A stretch of DNA of 64,000 bases from Capra hircus (GCF_001704415.2 NC_030826.1:29817324-29881323); one strand, 5' to 3'; shown: positions 22,130-33,014, numbered from the stretch's first letter. Notes: generated by a model from the letters alone, not told the origin. Made by a program: numbers and translations.

Positions 22130-23529
22130 TTTTTAAATTAAAATTTAAACAATTAAATAGCCCATCCAATTTATTGACTCAGTTTTCAAGTGTATCACTC
22201 TTATGAATTTTAATCTTCATATTTTATATTATAGCTTTACATTTATATATTCACATTTTCATTTTATATCCTCTTATTGGTTTGCATATATATTTTTTGT
22301 TGATGAAATGTACGAGTTTTATTGATTATTTTTCATAGAATTAGGTATCTGACATTATTTGTACTTTTTATGATTTCTAAATTCATTAATTGCTCCTTTT
22401 ATCTATGAATCCTTTTATCTTGCTTTCCAAGTTTTATTTTCTAACATTGAGAGCTTAGTTAATTTGTTAACTTTTTGTTTAATGATGAAATTATACAAAG
22501 CTGTCATGTTCCTTTTTATTATTGCTTTTGCCATGATCCCTAATTTTTGCTATGTATTATTTTCATTGTCATGATTTTTAAATAGTCTGTAATTATAATT
22601 TGATTATCTCTCTAACCTAAAAGTTACTTAAGATTATTTTTCTGAAAATAATTGCTGCTGTTTTGAAAGTGCACACAATTTACAAATGGATAAATTAAAA
22701 AACAAAACCCATCCCAATCTCCTTTTCTACTTCTATATCAGTCCTAGGGATAACTTCTTTTAACAGTTTGGCATGCATCTAAATAGATTTTGTCCAATAT
22801 ATGGAAAACAATATACTATAAGCATATAGAGTTCATTAAAATGAAATAGTATACATGTCCTCTGAATTTATTTATTCAGTGATAAACTACAGCAATATAT
22901 GTATCTCGTTTTTCTTAAATGACTATTTTATAATATGGGATAAATTTATTTAATCATTCCCTTACTGATGGGCATGTAAGTGTTTGGATTGTCTGTTTTT
23001 AAATTCATTTTTTCTTTGCATACTTGCACAATAATTTCTGTGGAAATTCTAGGTCAAAATTATGCCCATTTTCTATTTTTATATATAAAGGCACTGGTGT
23101 GCTCATAAACTGGCTGTCAGAAAAGCCAAATATGGCAAAAAAACCCCAATCTGATTTATAACATTTGATGATTTCTATGGTGTAAACACTGCCACCATGG
23201 CCAATTTCAAACAAGCAGCTATTCTCCAAAAAGTCCTGAATATTTAACTATGGTCTCTTGTGAGCTGGTATAAGCCAGTTCAAACCGGTTCCAGCATTCT
23301 ACTGGGATAAGGCAAATTGCCTCCAAAATTATTGAGTTAACTTACAGTCATGCAATATGTAATTCTTCTCTCTATAACTTAAATAACCCTGAATATTAAG
23401 AATCTTCCTTTTTTTCCAGTCTGATAGATTAAAATATTGCATTTCACTCTTGCTGCTTTGCATTTCTTTTCATGTGTTAAATACTTTTATTTTTTCTGTG
23501 AATTGCCTATTCATATTATTTGCCTTGTT
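22130..23529 (-). mobile_element. Old L1 relics, reverse, with a DNA-transposon-like insert
   Basis: AT-rich antisense L1-type text. 22930-23040 has 'taaatttatttaatcattccc', 'ttactgatgggcatgtaagtg' and 'atacttgcacaataatttctg', typical of an L1 3' end read backwards. 23095-23330 ('gatttataacatttgatgatttctatgg', 'ccaatttcaaacaagcagc', 'gccagttcaaaccggttccagcattc') looks like a short non-autonomous DNA transposon of a family I cannot name. Boundaries are approximate. Confidence 0.55.
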
Positions 23530-23770
23530 CTTAATTCAAAAACATTTTAATCGAACACCTTTTCTATACTATGCATTCCTCCAGCTGCTGGGAATACAGC
23601 AGTGACTAAGGCAGATTCTGTTCTCTGCACTAGCGAAGTTTATGTTCTAGGGAACAGAGCAGATAAAATTATTGCAAGTTGAAAACAAACTATGAAATTA
23701 ATAACCTGAGAGCCAAGCTAGAAAATAAAAGAACTGTCTCCTTAGATTGAACATCTTGGGGAGGCCCTCG

Positions 23771-23952
23771 CATGCGTGTGAAGTCTCTTCAGTTGTGTCT
23801 GACTGTGCGACCCCATGGACTATAGCCCACCAGGCTCCTCTGTCCATAGGATTCTCCAGACAGAAATACTGAAGTGGGTTGTCATTTCCTTCTCCAGGGG
23901 ATCTTCTCAACCCAGGGATCGAACCCACGTCTCTATGTCTCCTGGGAAGCCC
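23771..23952 (-). mobile_element. Bov-tA SINE
   Basis: Reverse copy from 'gtgaagtctcttcagttg' to the truncated head 'atgtctcctgggaagcccaa'; the part of the head between the B-box and the 5' end is shortened. Flanking 'aggccctc' occurs at 23762-23769 and again near 23954. Confidence 0.88.
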
Positions 23953-24000
23953 AAGGCCCTCTGGAGTGATAGCGTTTATACCGAGACATAAGTGTGTGAA

Positions 24001-24133
24001 TGGAGAAGGAAATGGCAACCCACTCCAGTGTTCTTGCCTGGAGAACCCCAGGGACAGAGGAGCCTGGTGGGCTGCCGTCTATGGGGTCGCACAGAGTTGG
24101 ACACGACTGAAGCGACTTAGCAGCAGCAGCAGC
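24001..24133 (+). mobile_element. Bov-A monomer SINE with 11-bp TSD
   Basis: Sense half of a Bov-A2: 'ggagaaggaaatggcaaccc' through 'actgaagcgacttagcagc' and the AGC-repeat tail. Flanked by 'aagtgtgtgaa' (23990-24000) and 'aagtatgtgaa' (24134-24144), a one-mismatch duplication. It faces the Bov-tA 50 bp upstream head-to-head. Confidence 0.93.
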
Positions 24134-24536
24134 AAGTATGTGAAGGAGCCAGGCAGGCAAATGGTGAGTTAAGGATGAAAGTTACAGGTGGTGTTGATGA
24201 GCCCACGGTACCAGCATGTGCAAAATTCCTGAGGATTCAGGGAGAGTGGGGAAGAAGATCTGAGAAACCAGAACCTAGTGATGGAGGAGGAGAGGTGAAG
24301 GAGACGTCATGAGAGGAAGAGGAAAGGACCAGGCCACGCAGGACCCTGCGGACCACAGAGATGGACAGGATTTTATTCTAAGTGAGTGGTCATCTATTAA
24401 AGTCTTTTGAATGTTGATGCAATCCCATTGCAAATAAAAATGTAAAACTATCTTTTACAGCTGTACAATGAAAAAATTATAGGGAGGCAAAGGAGAAATC
24501 TGGGAGCCAGTTAAGAGTTACTGACCCTAGTAAAAA

Positions 24537-24746
24537 GGGCTTCCCTGGTAGCTCAGATGGTAAAGAATCTGCCTGCAAAGTGGGAGACCTGGGTTCAATC
24601 CCTGGGTTAGGAAGATCCCCTGGAGGAGGGCATGGCAACCCACTCCAATATTCTTGCCTGGAGAATCCCCATGGATAGAGGAGCCTGGCAGGCTGTGGTC
24701 CACGGGGTTGCAAGGAGTCGGACATAACTGAGTGACTAAGCACACA
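24537..24746 (+). mobile_element. Bov-tA SINE
   Basis: Full sense copy with tRNA-Glu-like head ('gggcttccctggtagctcag', then the B-box-like 'gggttcaatccctgggtt') and BovB-derived tail to 'cataactgagtgactaagc'. Flanks 'agtaaaaag' and 'agtgaaaag' look like an aged duplication. Confidence 0.93.
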
Positions 24747-25820
24747 AAGTGAAAAGTAGCCGTGTTCCAGATCAGAATGATCAAGCTGAACAGCTATAGG
24801 AGGTGCTGTTCAGACTGCATTCTATATCCTGCTGTAACTGACATCCCTGTGGATCAAGGGATCAGTTGCTTTCCCCTTGTTGATTTTTAGCTGTCTTTTA
24901 AATAATAGATACACTTTGGTTACTATATATGGTGCAGATATTTTTTCACAGTTGGTAATAACCTATTTCATGATTCAAAGTATCGAAGTTTTAAATTTTT
25001 ATGAAGTTGGATTTGTAGATCTTTTCCTTTATTACTTCAGAGCTTGCTTGTAGCATTTAGGAATATCTTCCCTTTCGCAGTTTTGTAAAATATGTTTTCA
25101 TATATCTTTTAGTATTTAGATTGGAAAAAAAAAAGCATGGATTTTAAAACAGTAATTTCTTTGGTATATAAATACAGTAGGAAACTTTTATTGTTCATAT
25201 TTTTTTCTGTGTGCCTTTATATCATTCCATGCTGCTTTTTAAATTGAAGTTGTGTAGTACATTTTGAGGTCTGGAGGTACAAATATCCTCTCCTATTCTT
25301 GTACAGAATGTTACTGGCTGTTTATATGCATTCATTTATTTGTATGACTTTTAGAATCAGGTTCTATTTTTAAAGAATGAGACTTGAAGCCTGAGTGGAA
25401 TTTATGTTTTAATCTGGGGAGAAGTAACATTTTAATTGACTTAAGTTTTCCTATCCAGTAATATGGTATATCTTTTTAGTTATCCAGACTTTCCTTCTTT
25501 TATTTCCTTCAGCAAAGTTTTCATAGTTTTTATCATAGAGTTCTGATAGTTTTCTTGTGTTTATATTACAGTGTATTGTTTTATTTTTATCATGAAATAG
25601 ATGCAATTCATTTTCACTTGGTTTGCCAGTGTATAGGAAAGCTATTTATTTTTGTGTCCTTTTCCTCTATCTGGTCGCTTTACTGAATTTTCTCACTAGC
25701 TTTAATAGTGGTTCAGTTAATGGCCTTAAATTTTATAAGTAAATGATTATATCATCTACAAATAATGACAGTCATATATCTTCCAATTCAGTATTTGTTT
25801 CTCTTACCTTTTTCCCCCCT

Positions 25821-26097
25821 TACTACTACTACTACTACTAAGTCGCTTTAGTCGTGTCCGACTCTATGCGACCCCATAGACGGCAGCCCACCAGGCTCCC
25901 CCGTCCCTGGGATTCTCCAGGCAAGAACACTGGAGTGGGTTGCCATTTCCTTCTCCAATGCATAAAAGTGAAAAGTGAAAGTGAAAGTGAAGTCGTGTCC
26001 GTCTCTTAGTGACCCCATGGACTGCAGCCCACCAGGCTCCTCCATCCATGGGATTTTCCAGGCAAGAGTACTGGAGTGGGGTGCCATTGCCTTCTCC
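25821..26097 (-). mobile_element. Bov-A2 SINE with 12-bp TSD
   Basis: Full dimer opening with six ACT/CTA units (a variant of the usual CTG tail) and ending 'gtgccattgccttctcc'. Perfect duplication 'tttcccccctta' at 25811-25822 and 26098-26109. Both monomers are intact, which suggests a fairly young copy. Confidence 0.95.
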
Positions 26098-27016
26098 TTT
26101 CCCCCCTTAGCACATTGATTATAACCTCTTTAAAAAGATGAACAATTACAGTGGTAATAGGCACTCTTGATAGAAATATCTTTGGGGATTCATCACTAAG
26201 TTAAACTTTTGCTTTTCAGGTTCACAAAAAGTGACTTTTTAAAAACAAATTTTTAAAAAATGATATTTTCCTGCACTTAGGGTGACAATCATGTGCTTTT
26301 TCTTTCCTGTCATGTTGGAAATTTTATAATATTTAAATTTTAAACTGTTAAACTTTTCCTGTATGCCTGAAATAAATTCACCTTGGCCATGGTGCTTTAT
26401 TATATTATTACGCTGAAATTTAGTTTGCTAACATTTTATTTAGATTTTTTGCATTAAAATTTATAAATAAGTTTGGTTTAGAGCTTTCATTTTTCCTAAT
26501 ATCTGTATTTGGTTTTGGTATGAGAAACCAAGCAGAATCTGATACTTCTCTTGTATTTATTACAAGGCATTTATCATTCAGACACAAACAATTCCTACAA
26601 AAAATTGTAATCTCTTTTTCTCTGCTCTGGTGTGGTTTAAACAGCAAGGAAATTATGTCTTATATAAAAGTTTGACCAAACTCGGTCACAAAGTAATGTG
26701 GGCATGGTGAATTTTGAGGCAACTGTCTCTTTGGCTATCTGTTCATTATCTTCTACAGTGATCTAGAGCCAAGTTTGTCTACTTTATTTACTTTTTCAAA
26801 ACTTATTGGTATAAGTATGTTTAAAAATCAATTGGAAAGTTTTCATAGTAGCTTTTGTTACTTTTCCTTTGGCATTCTTGATGTACTATGGATTTTTGTG
26901 GGTTTACTTTCTCCAAATAAGGCTAAATTTTGGAACATTTTGCTTATCGGGCTTTGCAATAAATGAGGTTTGGGTTTATCAGGTCTGCTTCTTTGCATTC
27001 AAGTAGTTTCTCCTTG

Positions 27017-27233
27017 GACCTTCCCTGGTGGCTCAGATGTTAAAGAATCTGCCTGTAGTGAAGGAGATATAGGTTTGATCCTTTAGTTAGGAAAATCCTC
27101 TGGAGAAGGAAGTGGCTACGCCCTCCAGTGTTCTTTCCTGGAAAAGTCTGTGGACAGAGGAGCCTGGTGGGTTACAGTCCGTGGGGTCTAAAAGAGCCGG
27201 ACGGAGCTGAGCGACCAACACTTTCACTTTGGC
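27017..27233 (+). mobile_element. Bov-tA SINE with 10-bp TSD
   Basis: Sense copy, more diverged than its neighbours (for example 'gatcctttagttaggaaaatcc'), flanked by perfect 'tttctccttg' at 27007-27016 and 27234-27243. Inserted in the old L1. Confidence 0.93.
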
Positions 27234-27361
27234 TTTCTCCTTGTGTATGTATTAATAACGTCCTTCCCTCTCCTTTAGGCTTATTCAGTTTTGTTCATGC
27301 TTCTTTTCCTACGTATGCAATTAAGTGTGTCACTTTTCCTCTGAGTAAGACTTTGACCACA

Positions 27362-29269
27362 GTTCAATTCAGTCACTCAGTTGTGTCCGAGTCTTTGTGA
27401 CCCCATGGACTGCAGCACGCCAGGCTTTCCTGTCCATCACCAACTCCCGGAGCTTACTCAAATTCATGTCCATCGCGTCAGTGATGCCATCCAACCATTT
27501 CATCCTCTGTTGTCCCCTTCTCCTCCCGCCTTCAATCTTTCCCAGCATCAAGGTCTTTTCCAATGAGTCGGTTCTTTGCAGCAAGCGGCCAAAGTATTGA
27601 AGTTTCAGCTTTGACATCAGTCCTTCCCATGAATATTCAGGACTCATTTCCTTTAGGATTAACTGGTTGGATTTCCTTGCAGTCCAAGCGACTCTCAAGA
27701 GTCTTCTCCAACACCACAGTTGAAAAGCATCAATTCTTCAGCACTTAGCCTTCTTTATGGTCCAACTCTCACATCCATACATGACTACTGTTAAAACCAT
27801 AACTTTAACTAGATGGACCTTTGCTGGCAAAGTAATGTCTCTGCTTTTTAATATGCTGTCCTGGTTGGTCATAGCTTTTCTTCCAAAGAGCAAGCATCTT
27901 TTAATTTCATGTCTGCAGTCACCATCTGCAGTGATTTTGGAGCCCAAGAAAATAAAATCTCTCACTGTTTCCACTGTTTCCCCATCTATTTGCCATGAAA
28001 TGATGGGACTGGATGCCATGATCCTAGTTTTCTGAATGTTGACTTTTAAGCCAACTTGTTCACTCTCCTCTTTCACTTTCATCAAGAGGCTCTTTAGTTC
28101 TTCTTTGCTTTCTGCCATAAGGGTGGTGTCATTTGTATATCTGAGGTTATTGATATTTCCTCAGCAATCTTGATTGCAGCTTGTGCTTCATCCAGCCCGG
28201 CATTTTCACATGATGTATTCTGCATAGAAGTTAAATAAGCAGGGTGATAACAACATACAGCTTTGACGTACTCCTTTCCCGATTTGGAACCAGCCTTTTG
28301 TTTCATGTCAGTTCTAACTGTTGCTTCTTGACCTGCATACAGACTTCTCAGGAGAGAGATAAGGTGGTCTGGTATTCCCATCTCTTTCAGAATTTTCCAC
28401 AGTTTGTTGTGATCCACACAGCCAAAGACTTTGGCATAGTCAATAAAGCAGAAATAGATGTTTTTCTGGAACTCTCTTGCTTTTTCGATGATCCAACCGA
28501 TGCTGGCAATTTGATCTCTGGTTCCTCTGCCTTTTCTAAATCCAGCGTGAACATCTGGAATTTCGCAGTTCACATACTGTTGAAGCCTGGCTTGAAGAAT
28601 ATTGAGCATTACTTTATTAGCATGTGAGACGAGTGCAATTGTATGGTAGTTTGAGCTTTCTTTGGCATTGCCTTTCCTTGGGATTGGAATGAAAACTGAC
28701 CTTTTCTAGTCCTGTGGCCACTGCTGAGCTTTCCAAATTTGCTGGCATATTGAGTATAGCACTTTCACAGCATCATCTTTTAGGATTTGAAATAGCTCAA
28801 CTGGAATTCCATCACCTCCACTAAACTTTGTAGTGATGCTTCCTAAGGCCCACTTGACTTCACATTCCAGGATATCTGGCTCTAGGTGAGTGATCACACC
28901 ATCATGATTATCTGGGTCGTGAAGATCTTTTTTGTATAGTTCTGTTGTGTATTCTTGCCACCTCTTCTTAATATGTTCTGTTTCTGTTAGGTCCCTACCA
29001 TTTCTGTCCTTTATTGAGCCCATCTTTGCATGAAATGTTCTCTTTGTATCTCTAATTATCTTGAAGAGATCTCTAGTCTTTCCCATTCTATTGTTTTCCT
29101 CTATTTCTTTGCATTGATTGCTGAGGACGGCTTTCTTATCTCTCCTTGCTATCCTTTGGAACTCTGCATTCAAATGCGTATATCTTTCCTTTTCTTCTTT
29201 GCCTTTAGCTTCTCTTCTTTTCTCAGCTATTTGTAAGGCCTCCTCAGACAACCATTTTGCCTTTTTGTA
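27362..29269 (-). mobile_element. BovB (RTE-type) LINE, 5'-truncated, inactive
   Basis: 1.9 kb of the roughly 3.2-kb BovB, its 3' end at 27362. The minus strand still reads as endonuclease/reverse transcriptase polyprotein pieces in several frames: 28706-29265 (linker region, '...RNGRDLTETEHIKKRW...'), 28094-28609 (fingers and palm, motif 'FIDYAKVFGCVDH'), 27738-28118 (thumb, 'FLGSKITADGDC') and 27369-27698 (C-terminal '...RRRGQQRMKWLDGIT'). The catalytic YADD box is YTND at 28128-28139, so one essential Asp is lost, and the conserved second Asp of motif A is Gly. Frameshifts separate the blocks. Perfect TSD 'ttgaccaca' at 27353-27361 and 29270-29278. The target is an L1. Confidence 0.96.
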
Positions 29270-29795
29270 TTGACCACATCTAACATTTTTTTTAAATATC
29301 ATGGTTTTAAAAGTTATTTGCTGAAGAATGTATACTTGTAGTCTGAATTCCACTTTTTTACAGCAAAAATTATTTAGAAGAATTTTCACATTTGCATTTA
29401 AAAATAATCCAGATAGTTATGGTTTTGGCCATTGCTCACTTGTTAATGCATAATTCTGATTTGAAGATAAGCCTCTTTTATGATTTTTACTTGAAGTTTA
29501 TCCAGGTTTTATTTGTAGCTTTGTGACTGAGTTTTTGAAATATTTTAAGAGTATTTGGGAAAAAATGTATTTTATGTTTGTTTGGCTAGTCATCCATATT
29601 TAAGTTTTGTTATATATAATGTATATATCCAGTATGCTTTTTTCTGCTTATATTTTAAAAGCCCTACTGAATTAGTTATATCTTTCTCTGTGATTTCATC
29701 AAACTCTTTTACTTCTTTCAATTTTGCTTTAAATATTTCTCTAGTGTATTTTCTTTTATTAAAAAAAATCATGCTTACTCATTTCTTTGGAAAAA

Positions 29796-30003
29796 TGTGA
29801 AAGTATTAATTGCTCAGTTGTGTCCAGCTCTTTGCAATCCCATGGACTATAGCCCACCAGGCTTCTCTATCCATGGAATTCTCCAGGCAAGAATACCGGA
29901 GTGGGTAGCTCTTCTCTTCTCCAGGGGATCTTCCCAACTCAGGTATCGAACCCAGGTCTCCAGCATTGCAGGCAGATTCTTTATCATCCGAACCACTTAC
30001 CAA
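29796..30003 (-). mobile_element. Bov-tA SINE
   Basis: Reverse copy from 'gtattaattgctcagttgtg' to 'tatcatccgaaccacttacc', inserted in the old L1. The head's terminal part is mutated relative to its neighbours. Confidence 0.92.
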
Positions 30004-30180
30004 AACACGGTATTACATTTTATTCTTTTTGCTGCTTTTTTATTTTTTGTATCATCTGTTATCTGAAATAATATTTCTAGTCCTGATTCCTTATTAAAAT
30101 AAGTATATTATTTATTTTTGTTAAGTTCTTTGTTTTCTGCCTTTCTATATCTTTTTATTTATAGATGATTTATGTGCTTA

Positions 30181-30223
30181 TGTGTGTGTGTGTATATGTA
30201 TATATAGATAGACAGATAGATAC
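30181..30223. repeat. Compound TG/TA/GATA microsatellite
   Basis: 'tgtgtgtgtgtgtatatgta' followed by 'tatatagatagacagatagata', inside the L1. Confidence 0.85.
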
Positions 30224-30281
30224 AGTTTGTTTTCACATCTTAGGAATTTTTGAAAAAAATTGAATGAATTTAATGACCACA

Positions 30282-30513
30282 GTAGGGCTTCCTAGGTGGT
30301 GCTAGTGGTAAAGAACCCACCTGCCAATGCAGGAGACATAAGAGGTGCGGCTTGGATCCCTGGGTCAGGCATATCCCCTGGAGGACAGCAAGGCAACCCA
30401 CTCCAGTATTCTTGCCTGGAGAATCCCATGGACAGAGGAGCCTGGTGGGTCACAGTCCGTGGGATTGCACAGAGTCGGACACGACTGAAGCAACTTCGTA
30501 CAGGCACATGTGC
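30282..30513 (+). mobile_element. Bov-tA SINE with 10-bp TSD
   Basis: Sense copy with an alternative head ('ggtggtgctagtggtaaag') that recurs at 47083, marking a Bov-tA subfamily. Perfect 'aatgaccaca' at 30272-30281 and 30514-30523. Confidence 0.94.
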
Positions 30514-30734
30514 AATGACCACAATATAAATCGTTATTTAGATTTTCCTTTATTTTTATTGATTCTTTGCTAACATATCTTCCTTTCTTGTTTTGCTTTT
30601 GTATTGGTAGAGTCTCCCTTCCTTGTAAAAAAAACAGATTGAGTATTTGAGTGGCAAATCTATGAACTTACGTGTTTCTGAAAAATGTATTTTATCACTC
30701 TAGGTTTTAATTCATTTCAGTTAAAAATTTTGTT

Positions 30735-31010
30735 TATACTTTTGGCAACAGAAAATTTCAAACATATACAAATGGATAGAGAATAACATGATGACCCTTT
30801 GTATATCTCTCCCAGTGTTCTTGTTTTATCTTACTTGCCCTCACTCCTACTTATACTTCACCCTGGACTATTTTGAAGTTAGTCCCAGAAATCATATCAT
30901 TTCATCCACAAATAATAAACATTTTAGTATGTATTTCTGAAAAGTAAAATACAACACTCTTGGAAACAACCATAATGACAATTATCTTACTAAAAGATAT
31001 AACACTGCTT
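30735..31010 (-). mobile_element. Old L1-type 3' UTR-like block, second copy
   Basis: Matches 7765-8340: 'gaaaatttcaaacatataca' (30752), 'ttttgaagttagtcccagaaatcatatcatttcatccacaaataa' split over 30871-30916, 'atgtatttctgaaaagt'. Family assignment tentative. Confidence 0.55.
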
Positions 31011-31199
31011 CCTTATTGAATTCAAGTTAGATTCAGATTATTTGAGTTTCAACACCCTAAAGTCATTGCTCCGTTGTTTTCTCAGACCTCATTTTGCAGG
31101 TGAGAAGTATACTACTAAGCACTCTTTGTAAACTAATTTGACTTTTGCTTTCTGGAAACTGACGCTATTTGATTTTTATTTTTAGAATTCACATACTTC
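31011..31199. other. Unassigned AT-rich sequence
   Basis: Nothing recognised. Confidence 0.4.
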
Positions 31200-31370
31200 A
31201 TGGTTCTCTTTGTTTTCTGAGCTCTGACCGCATTCGCCTTCTTTTAGTTTCTTAACACACCATGTCACAGGGTCTTTGCACAAGTGGTTCCCTCTTCCTA
31301 GAATGTTGTCCTCCACATACCCCATCCTGCCACTGTCTTCTTCATCATGTAGCCCAGAACTAGATAATAT
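31200..31370 (+). mobile_element. L2 LINE fragment, sense
   Basis: 'cacaccatgtcacagggtctttgcacaagtggttccctcttcctagaatg' (31256-31305) is the recognisable L2 block that reads 'cagggcctttgcacttgctgttccc' in the family. Confidence 0.8.
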
Positions 31371-31609
31371 GCAAGTGAGGCTGGGAATGTGAATGCTCAG
31401 CTTTCCCAGCTTCTTTAAGACAGTTAGGGAAATGAGAAAGGGAATAACAAAGAGCTGTGGGTTGGTAACCATGAATATTGGTAGGGATTTGATAATTTAC
31501 AAGGTAGATCTTTCTCCATCCTTTAGCTTTCAACCTGGCTGTGATTTTGCCTTTAAAGGGCAACCAGTACAAACAGCATAAGATGAGCCTTGTCTTGAAG
31601 CTAATCTGA
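31371..31609. other. Unassigned sequence
   Basis: No repeat recognised. Overlapping 62-96 codon frames on both strands have no known motif. Confidence 0.4.
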
Positions 31610-32330
31610 CGGTCTCTGACTTTCATTGCGGTATTTACTCATATTTGGTGTAATTATAGTGAAGTTTAAATCTTCTGTCTTACTGATTGTTTTCTATCTG
31701 GCTCCTCTGGCTTCTGTTTTGTTGTTGTTGTTGTTCTTCCTTTCCTGTCCCTTTTTAGGTTAATCAAGGTTTTGTTTTGCTCTTTTCAGAGATTCTATTT
31801 TCTTCTCTGGTCTTTACAGATAAACATCTTCAATTAATTTTTTTGTGTGTGTGGTTGCTCTAGTGATTACAGTTTTACTAGATTTGAAACCCCAACTGTT
31901 ATTAATTGATTTGCAATAAGTCATTCTCTTCTTGGAGATACTGCTGCTAAGTCACTTCAGTTGTGTCCGACAGTGTGACCCCATAGATGGCAGCCCACCA
32001 GGCTCCACCGTCCCTGGGATTTTCCAGGCAAGAACATTGGAGTGGGTTGCCATTTCCTTTTCCAATGCATGAAAGTGAAAAGTGAAAGTGAAGTCACTCA
32101 GTTGTGTCCGACCCTCAGTGACCCCATGGACCGCAGCCTACCAGGCTCCTCTGTCCATGGGATTTTCCAGGCAAGAGTACTGGAGTGGGGTGCCATTGCC
32201 TTCTCCATCTTGGAGATACTAGTCCTGTCTATATGATCACTTGGGGAGAATTTACTGTATTTATAAATGGGCTGATTCAAATGTAAAATGACAGGTTTCT
32301 ATTGGAATGTTTTCATCAAGTATCCTATCT
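31610..32330 (-). mobile_element. Old L1 relic, reverse, split by a Bov-A2
   Basis: 31610-31929 reads L1 ORF2-side antisense text ('cttactgattgttttctatctgg' 31679, 'gtggttgctctagtgattac' 31851). It resumes after the SINE as 'agtcctgtctatatgatcac'. Confidence 0.65.
31943..32207 (-). mobile_element. Bov-A2 SINE with 13-bp TSD
   Basis: Full dimer with short GCTGCT start, linker 'gaaagtgaaaagtgaaagtg' and end 'ccattgccttctcc'. The longest perfect duplication in the window, 'tcttggagatact', stands at 31930-31942 and 32208-32220, which points to a recent insertion. Confidence 0.96.
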
Positions 32331-32586
32331 AAAGATTTTCAGTCTTTTAGTACAAATGTGGAATTGCATTCATTTTTTAAAAGGCAAATTGGGCAGGGGG
32401 GTGGTATCAGTAGGATGCTTATTTTAGAGATTAAAGTTGAGATTTATCTTTAGATTTTCAGGAACATTTGAAGGTTTGAGGGAGAGAGAGTTAGACCAGA
32501 AAAGAGGAATGACTCACTGACGGTATTGTTTTTGAAAAAATATTTTCAGGTCAGGTTAACCAGTTTTCTCCACTCTGTGCCCACAG
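32331..32586. other. Unassigned sequence upstream of the candidate exon
   Basis: No repeat recognised. It ends with a pyrimidine-rich stretch at 32561-32584 that would serve the acceptor at 32585-32586. Confidence 0.4.
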
Positions 32587-32674
32587 GAGCAAATGTTTCA
32601 CAAGTCCTTTATCAAGAAAGTTCACAAAGGAACTTGGAATTCCATTCTGTCCTTAATCTCTCACTGAGAACAGG
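32587..32674 (+). other. Candidate isolated exon (88 bp)
   Basis: A pyrimidine-rich tract and 'tgcccacag' precede 32587, and 'aacagg|gtgagttct' follows 32674, a near-consensus donor. One phase (starting at base 32589) is open across the whole stretch and would read ANVSQVLYQESSQRNLEFHS for its first residues; the other two phases contain stops. The stretch is not a repeat I recognise. I do not recognise the peptide, and no partner exon was found, so this could be a noncoding-RNA exon, a terminally isolated coding exon, or chance. Confidence 0.22.
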
Positions 32675-32759
32675 GTGAGTTCTTTAAAATACACATAGTT
32701 CTAATTTTATCTAAACTTCATTAGCTTGTCTTAAAATAATTTCCAAGCCAAAGAATGAT

Positions 32760-32925
32760 AGAAAACTGGCACTCATCACATCCAACCAGCTTTATTTCAG
32801 TAATAAGGGACCTGAGACTTTAGAGAGGATCTTCAAGGTCACTGTGCTCCTTAGTGGCCGAGCTGGGACTTGAACTTGTAGGCTTTGATCTCTTCCATCC
32901 TGGGTGTCATGTGCTGCAGGCACCA
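32760..32925 (-). mobile_element. MIR-family SINE, reverse
   Basis: 'aataagggacctgagacttt' (32803), 'ggtcactgtgctccttagtgg' (32840), 'gagctgggacttgaacttgtagg' (32860) match the reversed MIR or MIR3 order. Confidence 0.7.
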
Positions 32926-33014
32926 AACATCTCTCTTCTATCTTTCCTTTCTTTTTACTCCTGAGGCTTCAGCGTGGATTCAGTTCCCTGATGCACAGTC
33001 CTGGCTTTACCTGG

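Larger units (their letters stand above)
23530..24420 (+). mobile_element. L2-like old repeat, split by two SINEs
   Basis: Ordered blocks: 'ctgctgggaatacagcagtgactaaggcagattctg' (23585), 'gtttatgttctaggg' (23638), later 'catgtgcaaaattcctgaggattc' (24215), and 'caggattttattctaagtgagtgg' (24367). Two bovid SINEs (23771-23952 and 24001-24133) interrupt it. Family name tentative but the copy is clear. Confidence 0.6.
24860..30730 (-). mobile_element. Long old L1 LINE, reverse, pierced by five younger elements
   Basis: The plus strand reads L1 backwards from its 3' side. Parts: 24860-25810 ('gttgatttttagctgtc' onward), 26110-27006 ('agcacattgattataacc'), 27244-27352 ('ttcctctgagtaagactttgacc'), 29279-29795 ('agaatgtatacttgtagtctgaa'), 30004-30271 and 30524-30730. 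The text resumes in phase across every insertion, so this was one continuous L1 (about 3 kb of L1 sequence) before the insertions. All frames are broken. Confidence 0.75.

Noticed and set aside
24537..24615. tRNA gene (A- and B-box-like text)
   Set aside because: It is the tRNA-Glu-derived head of Bov-tA; no cloverleaf closes and the same text recurs across the window.
28094..29389. Intact reverse transcriptase gene
   Set aside because: The RT homology is real, but the BovB is 5'-truncated, frameshifted and lacks an intact YADD box.
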